From: Streptococcus mitis SK564
Lineage (GTDB): Bacteria > Bacillota > Bacilli > Lactobacillales > Streptococcaceae
NCBI RefSeq assembly: GCF_000148525.1
Contig: NZ_AEDU01000006.1
Span: forward strand, 124,001 to 188,000
Length of the DNA: 64,000 bases
Direction of reading: 5' to 3'
The number at the start of each line of letters is the position of its first letter. The stretch's first letter is position 1. Below, one piece after another: positions 43,813 through 53,149 of this stretch. A program made the translations under genes and the position numbers. Under the pieces are notes generated by a model. It saw only the letters and a list, made by a program, of their open reading frames with translations. It ran no database searches and was not told the DNA's origin.

Positions 43813-44863
43813 AAAATTACAACAAATTTCGGTTCCCTTGATTTCTGTCTTCCTAGGAATTTTACTCGGAGCCATTGTCATGTGGATTTTCGGCTATGAT
43901 GCTATTTGGGGCTACGAAGAATTGTTCTATACAGCCTTTGGCAGTCTGCGTGGAATTGGAGAAATCTTCCGTGCTATGGGACCTTTGGTCTTGATTGGTC
44001 TTGGTTTTGCCGTTGCCAGTCGTGCAGGTTTCTTTAACGTCGGGCTTCCTGGTCAGGCTTTGGCAGGTTGGATTCTCAGTGGTTGGTTTGCCTTGTCGCA
44101 TCCAGAGATGCCACGTCCCTTGATGATTCTAGCAACCATCGTGATTGCCTTGATTGCTGGTGGGATTGTCGGAGCGATTCCAGGTATTCTGAGGGCCTAT
44201 CTAGGGACGTCAGAGGTTATCGTAACCATTATGATGAACTACATCGTCTTGTATGTAGGGAATGCCTTTATCCATGCCTTTCCTAAAGACTTCATGCAAA
44301 GTACAGATTCGACTATTCGTGTTGGGGCTAATGCAACCTACCAGACACCTTGGTTGTCTGAGTTGACTGGTAATTCGCGGATGAATATTGGTATTTTCTT
44401 TGCCATCATTGCCGTTGCAGTCATTTGGTTCATGCTCAAGAAAACAACCCTTGGTTTTGAAATCCGTGCTGTTGGTCTTAATCCTCATGCTTCAGAATAC
44501 GCTGGTATTTCTGCCAAACGAACAATTATCCTCTCAATGATTATTTCAGGTGCCTTGGCAGGTCTTGGTGGAGCTGTTGAAGGACTTGGAACCTTCCAGA
44601 ATGTCTATGTTCAAGGGGCATCATTAGCCGTCGGATTTAACGGAATGGCGGTTAGTCTGCTTGCGGCCAACTCACCAATTGGTATTCTCTTTGCAGCATT
44701 CCTATTTGGCGTTCTCCAAGTTGGAGCCCCTGGTATGAATGCGGCGCAGGTACCGTCTGAGCTTGTCAGCATTGTAACAGCGTCTATTATCTTCTTTGTC
44801 AGTGTTCATTACCTTATCGAACGCTTTGTCAAACCGAAAAAACAAGTTAAAGGAGGTAAGTAA
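43805..44863 (+). CDS. Nucleoside ABC transporter permease 1
   Basis: A 352-residue membrane protein of the BPD_transp_2 (RbsC-like) family with about eight to nine segments; ASRAGFFNVGLPGQALAGWI near 79-98 and RAVGLNPHASEYAGI near 229 are typical. ATG 43805 follows GGAAAGGAGAAG and overlaps the ATPase stop by 8 bp. Confidence 0.9.
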   Translation: MSKKLQQISVPLISVFLGILLGAIVMWIFGYDAIWGYEELFYTAFGSLRGIGEIFRAMGPLVLIGLGFAVASRAGFFNVGLPGQALAGWILSGWFALSHPEMPRPLMILATIVIALIAGGIVGAIPGILRAYLGTSEVIVTIMMNYIVLYVGNAFIHAFPKDFMQSTDSTIRVGANATYQTPWLSELTGNSRMNIGIFFAIIAVAVIWFMLKKTTLGFEIRAVGLNPHASEYAGISAKRTIILSMIISGALAGLGGAVEGLGTFQNVYVQGASLAVGFNGMAVSLLAANSPIGILFAAFLFGVLQVGAPGMNAAQVPSELVSIVTASIIFFVSVHYLIERFVKPKKQVKGGK

Positions 44864-44865
44864 AG

Positions 44866-45822
44866 ATGTCTATTACAACCTTGCTCACCCTCTTGGTGTC
44901 TTCTATGCTGATCTACTCAGCACCCCTCATCTTTACAAGTATCGGTGGTGTTTTCTCTGAACGTGGTGGTGTGGTAAACGTCGGTCTTGAAGGAATTATG
45001 GTTATGGGTGCCTTTTCTGGAGTCGTCTTTAACCTTGAATTTGCAGAACAATTTGGAGCAGCAACTCCATGGCTATCTTTGCTTGTAGCAGGATTGGTAG
45101 GGGGAATCTTTTCTATCATCCACGCAGCGGCAACAGTTCATTTCCGTGCAGACCATGTTGTCAGCGGTACGGTATTGAACTTGATGGCCCCTGCCTTGGC
45201 TGTTTTCTTGGTGAAAGTTCTTTATAATAAAGGACAAACAGATAACTTAAGCCAGACTTTTGGACGCTTTGACTTCCCAGTCTTGGCAAATATCCCAGTG
45301 ATTGGTGATATTTTCTTCAAATCAACCAGTCTGCTAGGTTATATCGCGATTGCCTTCTCATTCCTTGCTTGGTTTATCCTCTTCAAGACCCGCTTTGGTC
45401 TTCGTCTCCGTTCTGTAGGTGAACACCCACAAGCAGCGGATACCTTGGGAATCAACGTCTACAAGATGAGATATTTAGGAGTTATCATTTCAGGTTTCCT
45501 AGGTGGAATTGGTGGAGCGATTTATGCTCAATCCATCTCAGTTAACTTCTCAGTGACAACTATTGTTGGACCTGGATTTATTGCCCTTGCTGCAATGATT
45601 TTCGGGAAATGGAATCCAATCGGAGCCATGCTATCTAGTCTTTTCTTTGGGCTTTCACAAAGTTTGGCAGTTATCGGTTCTCAATTGCCTTTCCTACAAG
45701 GAGTGCCTGCGGTTTACCTTCAAATCGCACCTTATGTTTTGACCATTCTTGTCTTGGCTGCCTTCTTTGGAAAAGCAGTCGCACCAAAAGCAGATGGTAT
45801 CAACTATATCAAATCTAAATAA
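44866..45822 (+). CDS. Nucleoside ABC transporter permease 2
   Basis: A 318-residue BPD_transp_2 permease. FSERGGVVNVGLEGIMVMGAF (split here as FSERGGVVNVGLE and GIMVMGAF) lies near 29-49 and RSVGEHPQAADTLGI near 185. It starts 2 bp after the first permease behind AAAGGAGG. Last gene of the import operon. Confidence 0.9.
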   Translation: MSITTLLTLLVSSMLIYSAPLIFTSIGGVFSERGGVVNVGLEGIMVMGAFSGVVFNLEFAEQFGAATPWLSLLVAGLVGGIFSIIHAAATVHFRADHVVSGTVLNLMAPALAVFLVKVLYNKGQTDNLSQTFGRFDFPVLANIPVIGDIFFKSTSLLGYIAIAFSFLAWFILFKTRFGLRLRSVGEHPQAADTLGINVYKMRYLGVIISGFLGGIGGAIYAQSISVNFSVTTIVGPGFIALAAMIFGKWNPIGAMLSSLFFGLSQSLAVIGSQLPFLQGVPAVYLQIAPYVLTILVLAAFFGKAVAPKADGINYIKSK

Positions 45823-45829
45823 GCATACA

Positions 45830-45870
45830 AAAAAACGTCAGTTCTGTTTAAACTGGCGTTTTATTTTTTA
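45830..45870. terminator. Bidirectional terminator between the nucleoside ABC operon and plsY
   Basis: AAAACGTCAGTT / AACTGGCGTTTT stem with A and T tracts. Confidence 0.85.
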
Positions 45871-46502
45871 GGATTTTGATGGGTTAAGTTTAATCCCCAA
45901 GGGACAAGATTTTCAGTTTTATTTTTGATACGTGTGATATTATCCTTATGACGAATGATAATCAAACTAGCAAGAGCTAGGATAATGGCGATGAAGAGAG
46001 GGTCATAGTTACTCAGAATAAAACCCAAAAGTGGAAAGAGTAGAACTCCGATGACAGCTGCGATAGATGCTGTGACACTGGAAAGTGAAATCATACTGCC
46101 TAGATAGAGGGTTCCAAAGAAGACAACAGCAAGGTAGAGACAGAAGACAGGCGCAAATCCGAAAATCACTCCAGCACTGGTTGCGACAGCCTTACCACCC
46201 TTAAATCCTGCAAAGATAGGGAAGGTATGGCCAATAACAGCCAAAAGTCCAAAGATAAGAGGCGAGACGCCTTGCAGATGAAAGATAATAGGCAGAAGCG
46301 TTGCTAGTGTTCCTTTGAAAAAGTCAATGACAAAGGTCGCCATACCAGCTTTCTTACCTAAAATGCGGAAGGTATTGGTCGTTCCAGTGTTACCAGAACC
46401 GTGCTCGCGTAGATTGATTTGAAAGAATACTTGTCCAATCCAGAGACCAGACGGAATCGAACCCAGCAAATAGGCTAGGATTAATAAAACTATTGTAATC
46501 AT
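45861..46502 (-). CDS. plsY: Acyl-phosphate:glycerol-3-phosphate acyltransferase PlsY
   Basis: A 213-residue membrane enzyme for the first acylation of phospholipid synthesis. Motif 1 SIPSGLWIG (about 14-22), [15 protein letters not shown] near 33-47 and [13 protein letters not shown] near 98-110 are the conserved cytoplasmic loops. It is divergent from parE. Confidence 0.94.
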   Translation of the reverse strand: MITIVLLILAYLLGSIPSGLWIGQVFFQINLREHGSGNTGTTNTFRILGKKAGMATFVIDFFKGTLATLLPIIFHLQGVSPLIFGLLAVIGHTFPIFAGFKGGKAVATSAGVIFGFAPVFCLYLAVVFFGTLYLGSMISLSSVTASIAAVIGVLLFPLLGFILSNYDPLFIAIILALASLIIIRHKDNITRIKNKTENLVPWGLNLTHQNPKK

Positions 46503-46579
46503 ACTCCTATTATATCATGAAATGGAGAAGAAAGGCAGAGAATCTCTTCTGAAATTGTCACACCGGAGAAAGAAAAATT

Positions 46580-46608
46580 TTGCAAAATCCTTGGAAAACC
46601 TGTAGAAT
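46580..46608 (+). promoter_or_regulatory. parE promoter
   Basis: -35 TTGCAA (46580-46585), 17-bp spacer, -10 TAGAAT (46603-46608). Confidence 0.65.
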
Positions 46609-46637
46609 AGTAAAGATGAACGAATAGGAGGTTCCTT

Positions 46638-48581
46638 GTGTCAAAAAAGGAAATCAATATTAACAATTATAATGATGATGCCATTCAGGTACTAGAAGGG
46701 TTGGATGCCGTCCGTAAACGTCCGGGGATGTATATCGGATCGACTGATGGGGCAGGTCTCCATCACCTCGTCTGGGAAATCGTCGACAATGCAGTCGATG
46801 AAGCCTTGTCTGGATTTGGTGACCGTATTGATGTTACCATCAATAAAGACGGGAGTTTGACTGTCCAGGACCATGGTCGTGGGATGCCGACTGGAATGCA
46901 CGCTATGGGGATTCCAACGGTTGAGGTTATCTTCACCATTCTTCACGCCGGAGGGAAATTCGGTCAAGGGGGCTACAAGACATCTGGTGGTCTCCACGGG
47001 GTTGGTTCTTCCGTTGTTAACGCTCTTTCAAGTTGGCTGGAGGTTGAAATCACCCGTGATGGGGCAATCTACAAGCAACGTTTTGAAAATGGTGGAAAAC
47101 CTGTTACGACCTTGAAGAAAATTGGTACAGCACCCAAGTCTAAGACAGGTACCAAGGTTACTTTTATGCCTGATGCGACTATCTTTTCTACGACAGATTT
47201 CAAGTATAATACCATCTCAGAGCGCCTTAATGAGTCAGCCTTTCTTTTAAAAAATGTGACCTTGTCTCTAACGGATAAACGCACAGATGAGTCTGTTGAG
47301 TTTCACTATGAAAATGGGGTACAAGACTTTGTTTCTTATCTGAACGAAGACAAGGAGACCTTGACGCCAGTTCTCTACTTTGAGGGGGAAGATAATGGTT
47401 TCCAAGTAGAAGTTGCCCTCCAGTACAATGATGGATTTTCAGATAATATTTTGTCCTTTGTCAATAACGTTCGTACCAAGGACGGCGGAACGCATGAGAC
47501 AGGACTCAAGTCTGCTATCACTAAGGTCATGAATGACTATGCGCGTAAGACGGGGCTTCTCAAGGAAAAAGATAAAAACCTTGAAGGTTCAGACTATCGT
47601 GAGGGACTAGCGGCCGTTCTTTCTATCTTGGTTCCTGAAGAACACCTCCAGTTTGAAGGACAGACCAAGGACAAACTAGGAAGTCCATTAGCTCGCCCAG
47701 TTGTGGATGGCATTGTGGCGGATAAGTTGACCTTCTTCCTTATGGAAAATGGGGAATTGGCTTCTAACCTCATCCGCAAGGCTATCAAGGCCCGTGACGC
47801 TCGTGAAGCGGCACGTAAGGCGCGTGATGAGAGCCGAAATGGGAAGAAAAATAAAAAAGACAAGGGCTTGTTGTCTGGGAAATTAACCCCAGCCCAGTCT
47901 AAGAATCCAGCTAAGAATGAACTCTATCTAGTCGAGGGAGATTCTGCCGGTGGTTCTGCCAAACAAGGCCGTGACCGCAAGTTCCAGGCTATTCTACCTC
48001 TTCGTGGTAAGGTTATCAATACAGCTAAGGCCAAGATGGCGGATATCCTCAAAAATGAAGAAATTAACACCATGATTTATACCATCGGTGCGGGTGTCGG
48101 AGCAGATTTCTCCCTTGAAGATGCCAACTATGACAAGATCATTATTATGACCGATGCGGATACAGACGGTGCCCACATTCAGACTTTACTCTTGACATTT
48201 TTCTACCGCTACATGCGTCCGCTCGTTGAGGCAGGACATGTTTATATCGCTCTTCCGCCTCTTTACAAGATGTCCAAAGGTAAAGGCAAGAAAGAAGAAG
48301 TGGCCTATGCATGGACAGATGGAGAGCTAGAAGAACTCCGCAAGCACTTCGGTAAAGGAGCGACCCTTCAACGCTACAAGGGACTTGGTGAGATGAATGC
48401 GGATCAACTCTGGGAAACAACTATGAACCCAGAAACGCGTACTCTCATACGTGTTACTATTGAAGATCTAGCTCGCGCCGAACGTCGTGTCAATGTTCTC
48501 ATGGGAGATAAGGTCGAACCACGCCGTAAGTGGATTGAAGATAATGTCAGGTTTACGCTGGAAGAAGCGACAGTGTTTTAA
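46638..48581 (+). CDS. parE: DNA topoisomerase IV subunit B
   Basis: A 647-residue GHKL ATPase/toprim protein. ATP site motifs EIVDNAVDEAL (about 46-56), DHGRGMPTGMH near 79, and GGLHGVGSSVVNALS near 117; toprim YLVEGDSAGGSAKQGRDR near 432 and IIIMTDADTDGAHI near 500. GTG start behind AGGAGG. The toprim-adjacent KAKMADILKNEEINT region looks unaltered for quinolone positions as far as I can judge. parC lies 1.8 kb downstream with two accessory genes between. Confidence 0.96.
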   Translation: MSKKEININNYNDDAIQVLEGLDAVRKRPGMYIGSTDGAGLHHLVWEIVDNAVDEALSGFGDRIDVTINKDGSLTVQDHGRGMPTGMHAMGIPTVEVIFTILHAGGKFGQGGYKTSGGLHGVGSSVVNALSSWLEVEITRDGAIYKQRFENGGKPVTTLKKIGTAPKSKTGTKVTFMPDATIFSTTDFKYNTISERLNESAFLLKNVTLSLTDKRTDESVEFHYENGVQDFVSYLNEDKETLTPVLYFEGEDNGFQVEVALQYNDGFSDNILSFVNNVRTKDGGTHETGLKSAITKVMNDYARKTGLLKEKDKNLEGSDYREGLAAVLSILVPEEHLQFEGQTKDKLGSPLARPVVDGIVADKLTFFLMENGELASNLIRKAIKARDAREAARKARDESRNGKKNKKDKGLLSGKLTPAQSKNPAKNELYLVEGDSAGGSAKQGRDRKFQAILPLRGKVINTAKAKMADILKNEEINTMIYTIGAGVGADFSLEDANYDKIIIMTDADTDGAHIQTLLLTFFYRYMRPLVEAGHVYIALPPLYKMSKGKGKKEEVAYAWTDGELEELRKHFGKGATLQRYKGLGEMNADQLWETTMNPETRTLIRVTIEDLARAERRVNVLMGDKVEPRRKWIEDNVRFTLEEATVF

Positions 48582-48608
48582 GTCACTTTTTAATGAATGG
48601 GTATCAAC

Positions 48609-49436
48609 ATGAGAGCTGAAACAGAAATGCTAGATCTGATTTTACAGACTGCCAAAACTTTACAAGTCAAAGCTGTCGCTATGTCTGGTTCACGGACAAA
48701 CCAAAATGCTCCAAAAGATGAATTTCAAGACTACGATGTGGTCTATGTCGTGGATGATTTTGATAATCTGATGAGTGACCTTTCTTGGTTGGACTATTTC
48801 GGAAAACGAATTATAGAGCAAGAGGTTGTTCTTGACCATCGTCGTCTTTATCTCATGCTCTTTAAAGATGGCAACCGTATCGATTTGGCTATTTGCCCAA
48901 AAGAGCACATCAAAGAGTGGGTGGATAGTGAGGCCGGATTCACTGTTTTAGAAGATCCAGAACATTTATTTGAACCCTATTCTCAAAATCTAGAGCGTTA
49001 CTGGACAAGCCCAGCTACTGAAACGAATTTTGTAAAATCCTGCAATGAATTTTGGTGGGTGTCAGCCTACGTGGCCAAAGGAATCTGTCGTAAGCAAGTC
49101 ATCTACGCGACTGACCATCTCTACGGCATTTGTCAACAAGAATTCTTGAAAATTTTGGCTTGGCAGGTTGCAAGTAATAGGGGAGTAGTTGACATAGGCA
49201 AGAATTATAAGTATCTTTTTAACTATTTACCCACTGAGAAAGAAAAGGAATTCTCAAATCTGCTTGATTTTTCAAGTATAGAGAAACTCAGCCAGTCTTT
49301 ATTGGCTACGATGCAACTTTTCCACCAAGAAGCTCACTCTCTTGCTCACAAGATGGGCTTTGACTACGATAAGGAAGTGGCTGAGAAGATGATTCAGTAT
49401 GCTGAGGAAAGAGTGAAGAAGTTTGGGAATGACTAG
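48609..49436 (+). CDS. AadE-like aminoglycoside 6-adenylyltransferase family protein
   Basis: A 275-residue nucleotidyltransferase. Nucleotidyltransferase motif SGSRTN followed by the catalytic DYDVVYVV (about 23-48), then DGNRIDLAICP near 90 and the C-terminal helical region. The family includes AAD(6) streptomycin-resistance enzymes, but chromosomal streptococcal members are of unproven activity. It begins 27 bp after parE stop; ATG 48609 (MRAETEMLDLIL) fits the family start. No strong ribosome site. Confidence 0.75.
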   Translation: MRAETEMLDLILQTAKTLQVKAVAMSGSRTNQNAPKDEFQDYDVVYVVDDFDNLMSDLSWLDYFGKRIIEQEVVLDHRRLYLMLFKDGNRIDLAICPKEHIKEWVDSEAGFTVLEDPEHLFEPYSQNLERYWTSPATETNFVKSCNEFWWVSAYVAKGICRKQVIYATDHLYGICQQEFLKILAWQVASNRGVVDIGKNYKYLFNYLPTEKEKEFSNLLDFSSIEKLSQSLLATMQLFHQEAHSLAHKMGFDYDKEVAEKMIQYAEERVKKFGND

Positions 49437-49465
49437 AAAAATGAAAAAGCGAGAGGAGAAGACTC

Positions 49466-50026
49466 ATGATTGAAAAAGTGGAACGCCTCATTACAGAGAT
49501 TAATCGTATTCATCGAGAATATTCTAAAGATTATTTTGAAACAGGTAAGGTGGAGAAAATCAATCTCAAGCATACCTTTTCTAAAGTTCCGACGAAAGCG
49601 ATTTTGGCCTACCGTCTGAACTTACATGAGTCAATTAATGACTATCTGATGAAAGCAGATGTCCAAGATATTGCCTATGTTTATCGTGTCAAAACTTCTG
49701 AGTCTATTTTAGATAAAATTACACGTTTTTCTGAGCGTCAAGAGGGTTATCCTGTGAATTCCATTCTTAATGATATTTTTGGTGCTCGTATGATTTTAAG
49801 TTCCAAAGAGATAGCTCAAGTCATGGAGAAATTAGATGATTGGCAAGAGAATTACGGACTAAAAAACTGGTATTTACGTGATAAAGATGGCTATGTCGGT
49901 ATTCATATCTATTTTAAAAATAAAAGTAATTTTTACTACCCATGGGAACTCCAACTTTGGGATAAGAAAGATGTAGATAGCAATATCGCCAGCCATATCA
50001 AGTATAAACGAGGATTTGTGGAGTAG
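49466..50026 (+). CDS. Small RelA/SpoT-fold protein
   Basis: A 186-residue protein. After about 65 helical residues it has YRVKTSESILDKITR (73-87), LNDIFGARMIL (101-111), DGYVGIHIYF (141-150) and WELQLWD (160-166), the order and spacing of RelA/SpoT synthetase motifs (substrate Arg/Lys, metal Asp103, Tyr143/His147, Glu161). It could be a small alarmone synthetase, a toxic SAS relative, or an inactive derivative; the shortened C-terminus and missing zinc-type HD domain exclude a bifunctional Rel. It follows the AadE-like gene by 29 bp with a GAGAGGAGA site, so they form a pair. Confidence 0.65.
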   Translation: MIEKVERLITEINRIHREYSKDYFETGKVEKINLKHTFSKVPTKAILAYRLNLHESINDYLMKADVQDIAYVYRVKTSESILDKITRFSERQEGYPVNSILNDIFGARMILSSKEIAQVMEKLDDWQENYGLKNWYLRDKDGYVGIHIYFKNKSNFYYPWELQLWDKKDVDSNIASHIKYKRGFVE

Positions 50027-50402
50027 ACATTTTAAGTGGAAATGACGATACAGGAATTGGATGAAACTCACTTACTTTATATTTTTTTCTTATTCCATAA
50101 TAGTTACTTTCCATTCTTCGAAAGAAGTGGAATACGACCTAAATGCTGTGTGAAATTCCTTATTAACTGAAGCAACAAATTTTAAACACTTTAAACTACA
50201 GAAAGGATAGTTTGGTTACTTATCGTAACTGAACACGGGACTAATCCTTTCTACATCTTTTTATCATTACACACACTCTACATTCTTTGAAAGGAGTTGA
50301 ACACGCCCTAAATGCTGGGTGAAAAAGATAAATTCTCTTGTGAGCATCGCTCACTGTAAGAATTTCCTATTTTCACTTTGCATTTTACGGGCTTAGTATC
50401 CT
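50027..50402 (+). ncRNA. Structured leader repeats upstream of parC
   Basis: No gene. A half unit (50112-50160) and a full unit (about 50283-50402) share CATTCTT-GAAAG-AGT-GAA-ACG-CCTAAATGCTG-GTGAAA. The full unit continues as AAAAAGATA, a stem AAATTCT-GTGAGC / GCTCAC-AGAATTT, then TCCTATTTTCAC, matching the framing of the deoD leader units. Between them (50200-50256) is another hairpin closed by GAAAGGAT / ATCCTTTC. The element ends at the parC ATG. Confidence 0.55.
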
Positions 50403-52883
50403 ATGTCTAACATTCAAAACATGTCCCTTGAGGACATCATGGGAGAGCGCTTTGGTCGCTACTCCAAATACATTATTCAAGACCGGGCCTTGCCAGATAT
50501 TCGTGATGGCTTGAAGCCGGTTCAGCGTCGTATTCTTTATTCTATGAATAAGGATGGCAATACCTTTGACAAGAGCTACCGTAAGTCGGCCAAGTCTGTT
50601 GGGAACATCATGGGGAATTTCCACCCACACGGGGATTTTTCTATCTATGATGCTATGGTTCGTATGTCACAGGACTGGAAAAACCGTGAGATTTTGGTCG
50701 AAATGCACGGTAACAACGGCTCAATGGACGGAGATCCACCTGCGGCTATGCGTTATACCGAGGCGCGTTTGTCTGAGATTGCAGGCTATCTTCTTCAGGA
50801 TATCGAGAAAAAGACAGTTCCTTTTGCTTGGAACTTTGACGATACCGAGAAAGAACCGACAGTCTTACCAGCAGCCTTTCCAAACCTCTTGGTTAATGGT
50901 TCTACTGGTATTTCGGCTGGTTATGCCACAGATATTCCACCTCATAATTTAGCTGAGGTTATTGATGCGACGGTTTATATGATTGATCATCCAACTGCCA
51001 AGGTGGATAAACTCATGGAATTCTTGCCTGGACCAGACTTCCCGACAGGAGGGATTATCCAGGGGCGTGATGAAATTAAGAAAGCCTACGAAACTGGAAA
51101 AGGGCGCGTGGTTGTTCGTTCCAAGACTGAGATTGAAAAGCTAAAAGGTGGTAAGGAACAAATCGTCATTACTGAGATTCCTTATGAAATCAACAAGGCC
51201 AATCTAGTCAAAAAGATTGATGATGTTCGTGTCAATAATAAGGTGGCTGGAATTGCTGAGGTTCGTGATGAGTCTGACCGTGACGGTCTTCGAATCGCTA
51301 TTGAGCTTAAAAAAGACGCTAATACGGAGCTTGTTCTCAATTATCTATTTAAGTACACAGACCTGCAAATCAACTACAATTTTAACATGGTGGCGATTGA
51401 CAATTTCACGCCTCGTCAGGTTGGGATTGTTCCAATCCTGTCTAGCTATATCGCCCACCGTCGCGAAGTGATTTTGGCGCGTTCCCGCTTTGACAAGGAA
51501 AAGGCAGAGAAACGTCTCCATATCGTAGAAGGTTTGATTCGAGTGATTTCGATTTTGGATGAAGTCATTGCTCTTATCCGTGCTTCTGAGAATAAGGCGG
51601 ACGCCAAGGAAAACCTCAAAGTTAGCTATGATTTTACAGAGGAGCAGGCTGAGGCTATCGTAACCTTGCAACTGTACCGTTTGACCAATACCGATGTGGT
51701 TGTCTTGCAAGAAGAAGAAGCAGAACTACGTGAGAAGATTGCTATGCTGGCGGCTATTATCGGGGATGAACGGACCATGTACAATCTTATGAAGAAAGAG
51801 CTTCGTGAGGTCAAGAAGAAATTTGCAACTCCGCGTTTGAGTTCTTTAGAAGATACTGCGAAAGCAATCGAGATTGATACAGCTAGTCTGATCGCTGAGG
51901 AAGATACCTACGTCAGCGTGACCAAGGCAGGTTACATCAAGCGTACCAGCCCACGTTCCTTCGCAGCTTCCACTCTGGAAGAAATTGGCAAACGTGATGA
52001 CGACCGTTTGATTTTTGTTCAATCTGCCAAGACAACCCAGCACCTCTTGATGTTCACAAGTCTTGGAAATGTCATCTACAGACCAATCCATGAATTAGCA
52101 GATATTCGTTGGAAGGACATCGGAGAGCATCTGAGCCAGACCATTACAAATTTTGAAACTAACGAAGAAGTCATTTATGTGGAAGTAGTGGATCAGTTTG
52201 ATGATGCGACAACCTACTTTGCAGCGACTCGTCTCGGTCAAATCAAGCGTGTAGAACGCAAAGAATTCACTCCATGGCGGACCTACAAGTCTAAGTCTGT
52301 CAAGTATGCTAAGCTCAAAGACGAGACAGACCAGATTGTAGCAGTGGCTCCGATTAAACTAGATGATGTTCTCTTGATTAGCCAAAATGGTTATGCCCTA
52401 CGTTTCAATATCGAAGAGGTTCCGGTTGTCGGTGCTAAGGCAGCAGGTGTCAAAGCTATGAACTTGAAAGAAGATGATGTCCTCCAATCCGCCTTTATCT
52501 GCAATACGTCTTCTTTCTATCTTTTGACACAACGTGGAAGCTTGAAACGTGTTTCAACAGAGGAAATTCCAGCAACCAGCCGTGCTAAACGAGGACTACA
52601 AGTCTTGCGTGAGTTGAAAAATAAACCGCATCGTGTCTTCTTAGCAGGAGCAGTTGCAGAACAAGGCTTCGTTGGTGACCTCTTTAGTACAGAAGTGGAA
52701 GAGAACTACCAAACTCTGCTTGTTCAATCCAACAAAGGAACAATCTATGAAAGCCGATTGCAAGACTTGAACTTGTCAGAACGCACTAGCAATGGAAGCT
52801 TCATTTCTGACACGATTTCAGATGAAGAAGTTTTTGACGCTTATCTTCAGGAAGTTTATACAGAATTCGAATCCAAAAAATGA
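50403..52883 (+). CDS. parC: DNA topoisomerase IV subunit A, with Phe at position 79
   Basis: An 826-residue type II topoisomerase subunit that decatenates chromosomes with ParE. The breakage-reunion domain has the catalytic Tyr in AAMRYTEARLS (Tyr118). The quinolone-determining stretch reads HPHGDFSIYDAM: residue 79 (codon TTT, 50637-50639) is Phe where wild-type streptococci have Ser; Asp83 is intact. S79F is a well-known first-step fluoroquinolone resistance change. Gly52 and Asp91 also differ from the usual pneumococcal residues and are typical mitis-group polymorphisms as I recall. No ribosome site precedes the ATG. Confidence 0.95.
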   Translation: MSNIQNMSLEDIMGERFGRYSKYIIQDRALPDIRDGLKPVQRRILYSMNKDGNTFDKSYRKSAKSVGNIMGNFHPHGDFSIYDAMVRMSQDWKNREILVEMHGNNGSMDGDPPAAMRYTEARLSEIAGYLLQDIEKKTVPFAWNFDDTEKEPTVLPAAFPNLLVNGSTGISAGYATDIPPHNLAEVIDATVYMIDHPTAKVDKLMEFLPGPDFPTGGIIQGRDEIKKAYETGKGRVVVRSKTEIEKLKGGKEQIVITEIPYEINKANLVKKIDDVRVNNKVAGIAEVRDESDRDGLRIAIELKKDANTELVLNYLFKYTDLQINYNFNMVAIDNFTPRQVGIVPILSSYIAHRREVILARSRFDKEKAEKRLHIVEGLIRVISILDEVIALIRASENKADAKENLKVSYDFTEEQAEAIVTLQLYRLTNTDVVVLQEEEAELREKIAMLAAIIGDERTMYNLMKKELREVKKKFATPRLSSLEDTAKAIEIDTASLIAEEDTYVSVTKAGYIKRTSPRSFAASTLEEIGKRDDDRLIFVQSAKTTQHLLMFTSLGNVIYRPIHELADIRWKDIGEHLSQTITNFETNEEVIYVEVVDQFDDATTYFAATRLGQIKRVERKEFTPWRTYKSKSVKYAKLKDETDQIVAVAPIKLDDVLLISQNGYALRFNIEEVPVVGAKAAGVKAMNLKEDDVLQSAFICNTSSFYLLTQRGSLKRVSTEEIPATSRAKRGLQVLRELKNKPHRVFLAGAVAEQGFVGDLFSTEVEENYQTLLVQSNKGTIYESRLQDLNLSERTSNGSFISDTISDEEVFDAYLQEVYTEFESKK

Positions 52884-52960
52884 TGGAAAACAATGAAAAG
52901 GTTTTCGTCGAGAAATTTGTTAAGCTATAGAATCAAGAGTTGAATTTGACTATATATACA

Positions 52961-53019
52961 AAAACGAACAGTGCTGATTCCCAACTGATAGGGACTTAGG
53001 ACTGGTCGTTTTCTTATTT
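52961..53019 (+). terminator. parC terminator
   Basis: AAAACGAACAGT / ACTGGTCGTTTT stem enclosing an inner TCCC / GGGA hairpin, followed by a T-rich tract. Confidence 0.75.
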
Positions 53020-53110
53020 TTAGTGGTATAGACCACTTGATATTTGAATATAGAAATGTTAATATATGTTCAGTTATTCAAGCTAGGTTAATAAAAAATA
53101 ATAATTTTTT

Positions 53111-53149
53111 AAGAAAACGATTGCGCTTATGTTATTTTTATGTTATACT
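53111..53149 (+). promoter_or_regulatory. Cytolysin promoter with overlapping cre-like site
   Basis: -35 TTGCGC (53121-53126), 17-bp spacer, extended -10 TG-T-TATACT (53144-53149). The sequence AGAAAACGATTGCGC over the -35 resembles a cre with mismatches at both ends, so catabolite control is possible but weakly supported. Confidence 0.5.

Noticed and set aside
46638..48581. A ParE quinolone-resistance change
   Set aside because: The motif around KMADILKNEEINT looks like wild type by memory; no substitution can be supported.
48609..49436. Calling the AadE-like gene a streptomycin-resistance determinant
   Set aside because: Chromosomal homologues are common in mitis-group streptococci and family membership alone does not show activity.
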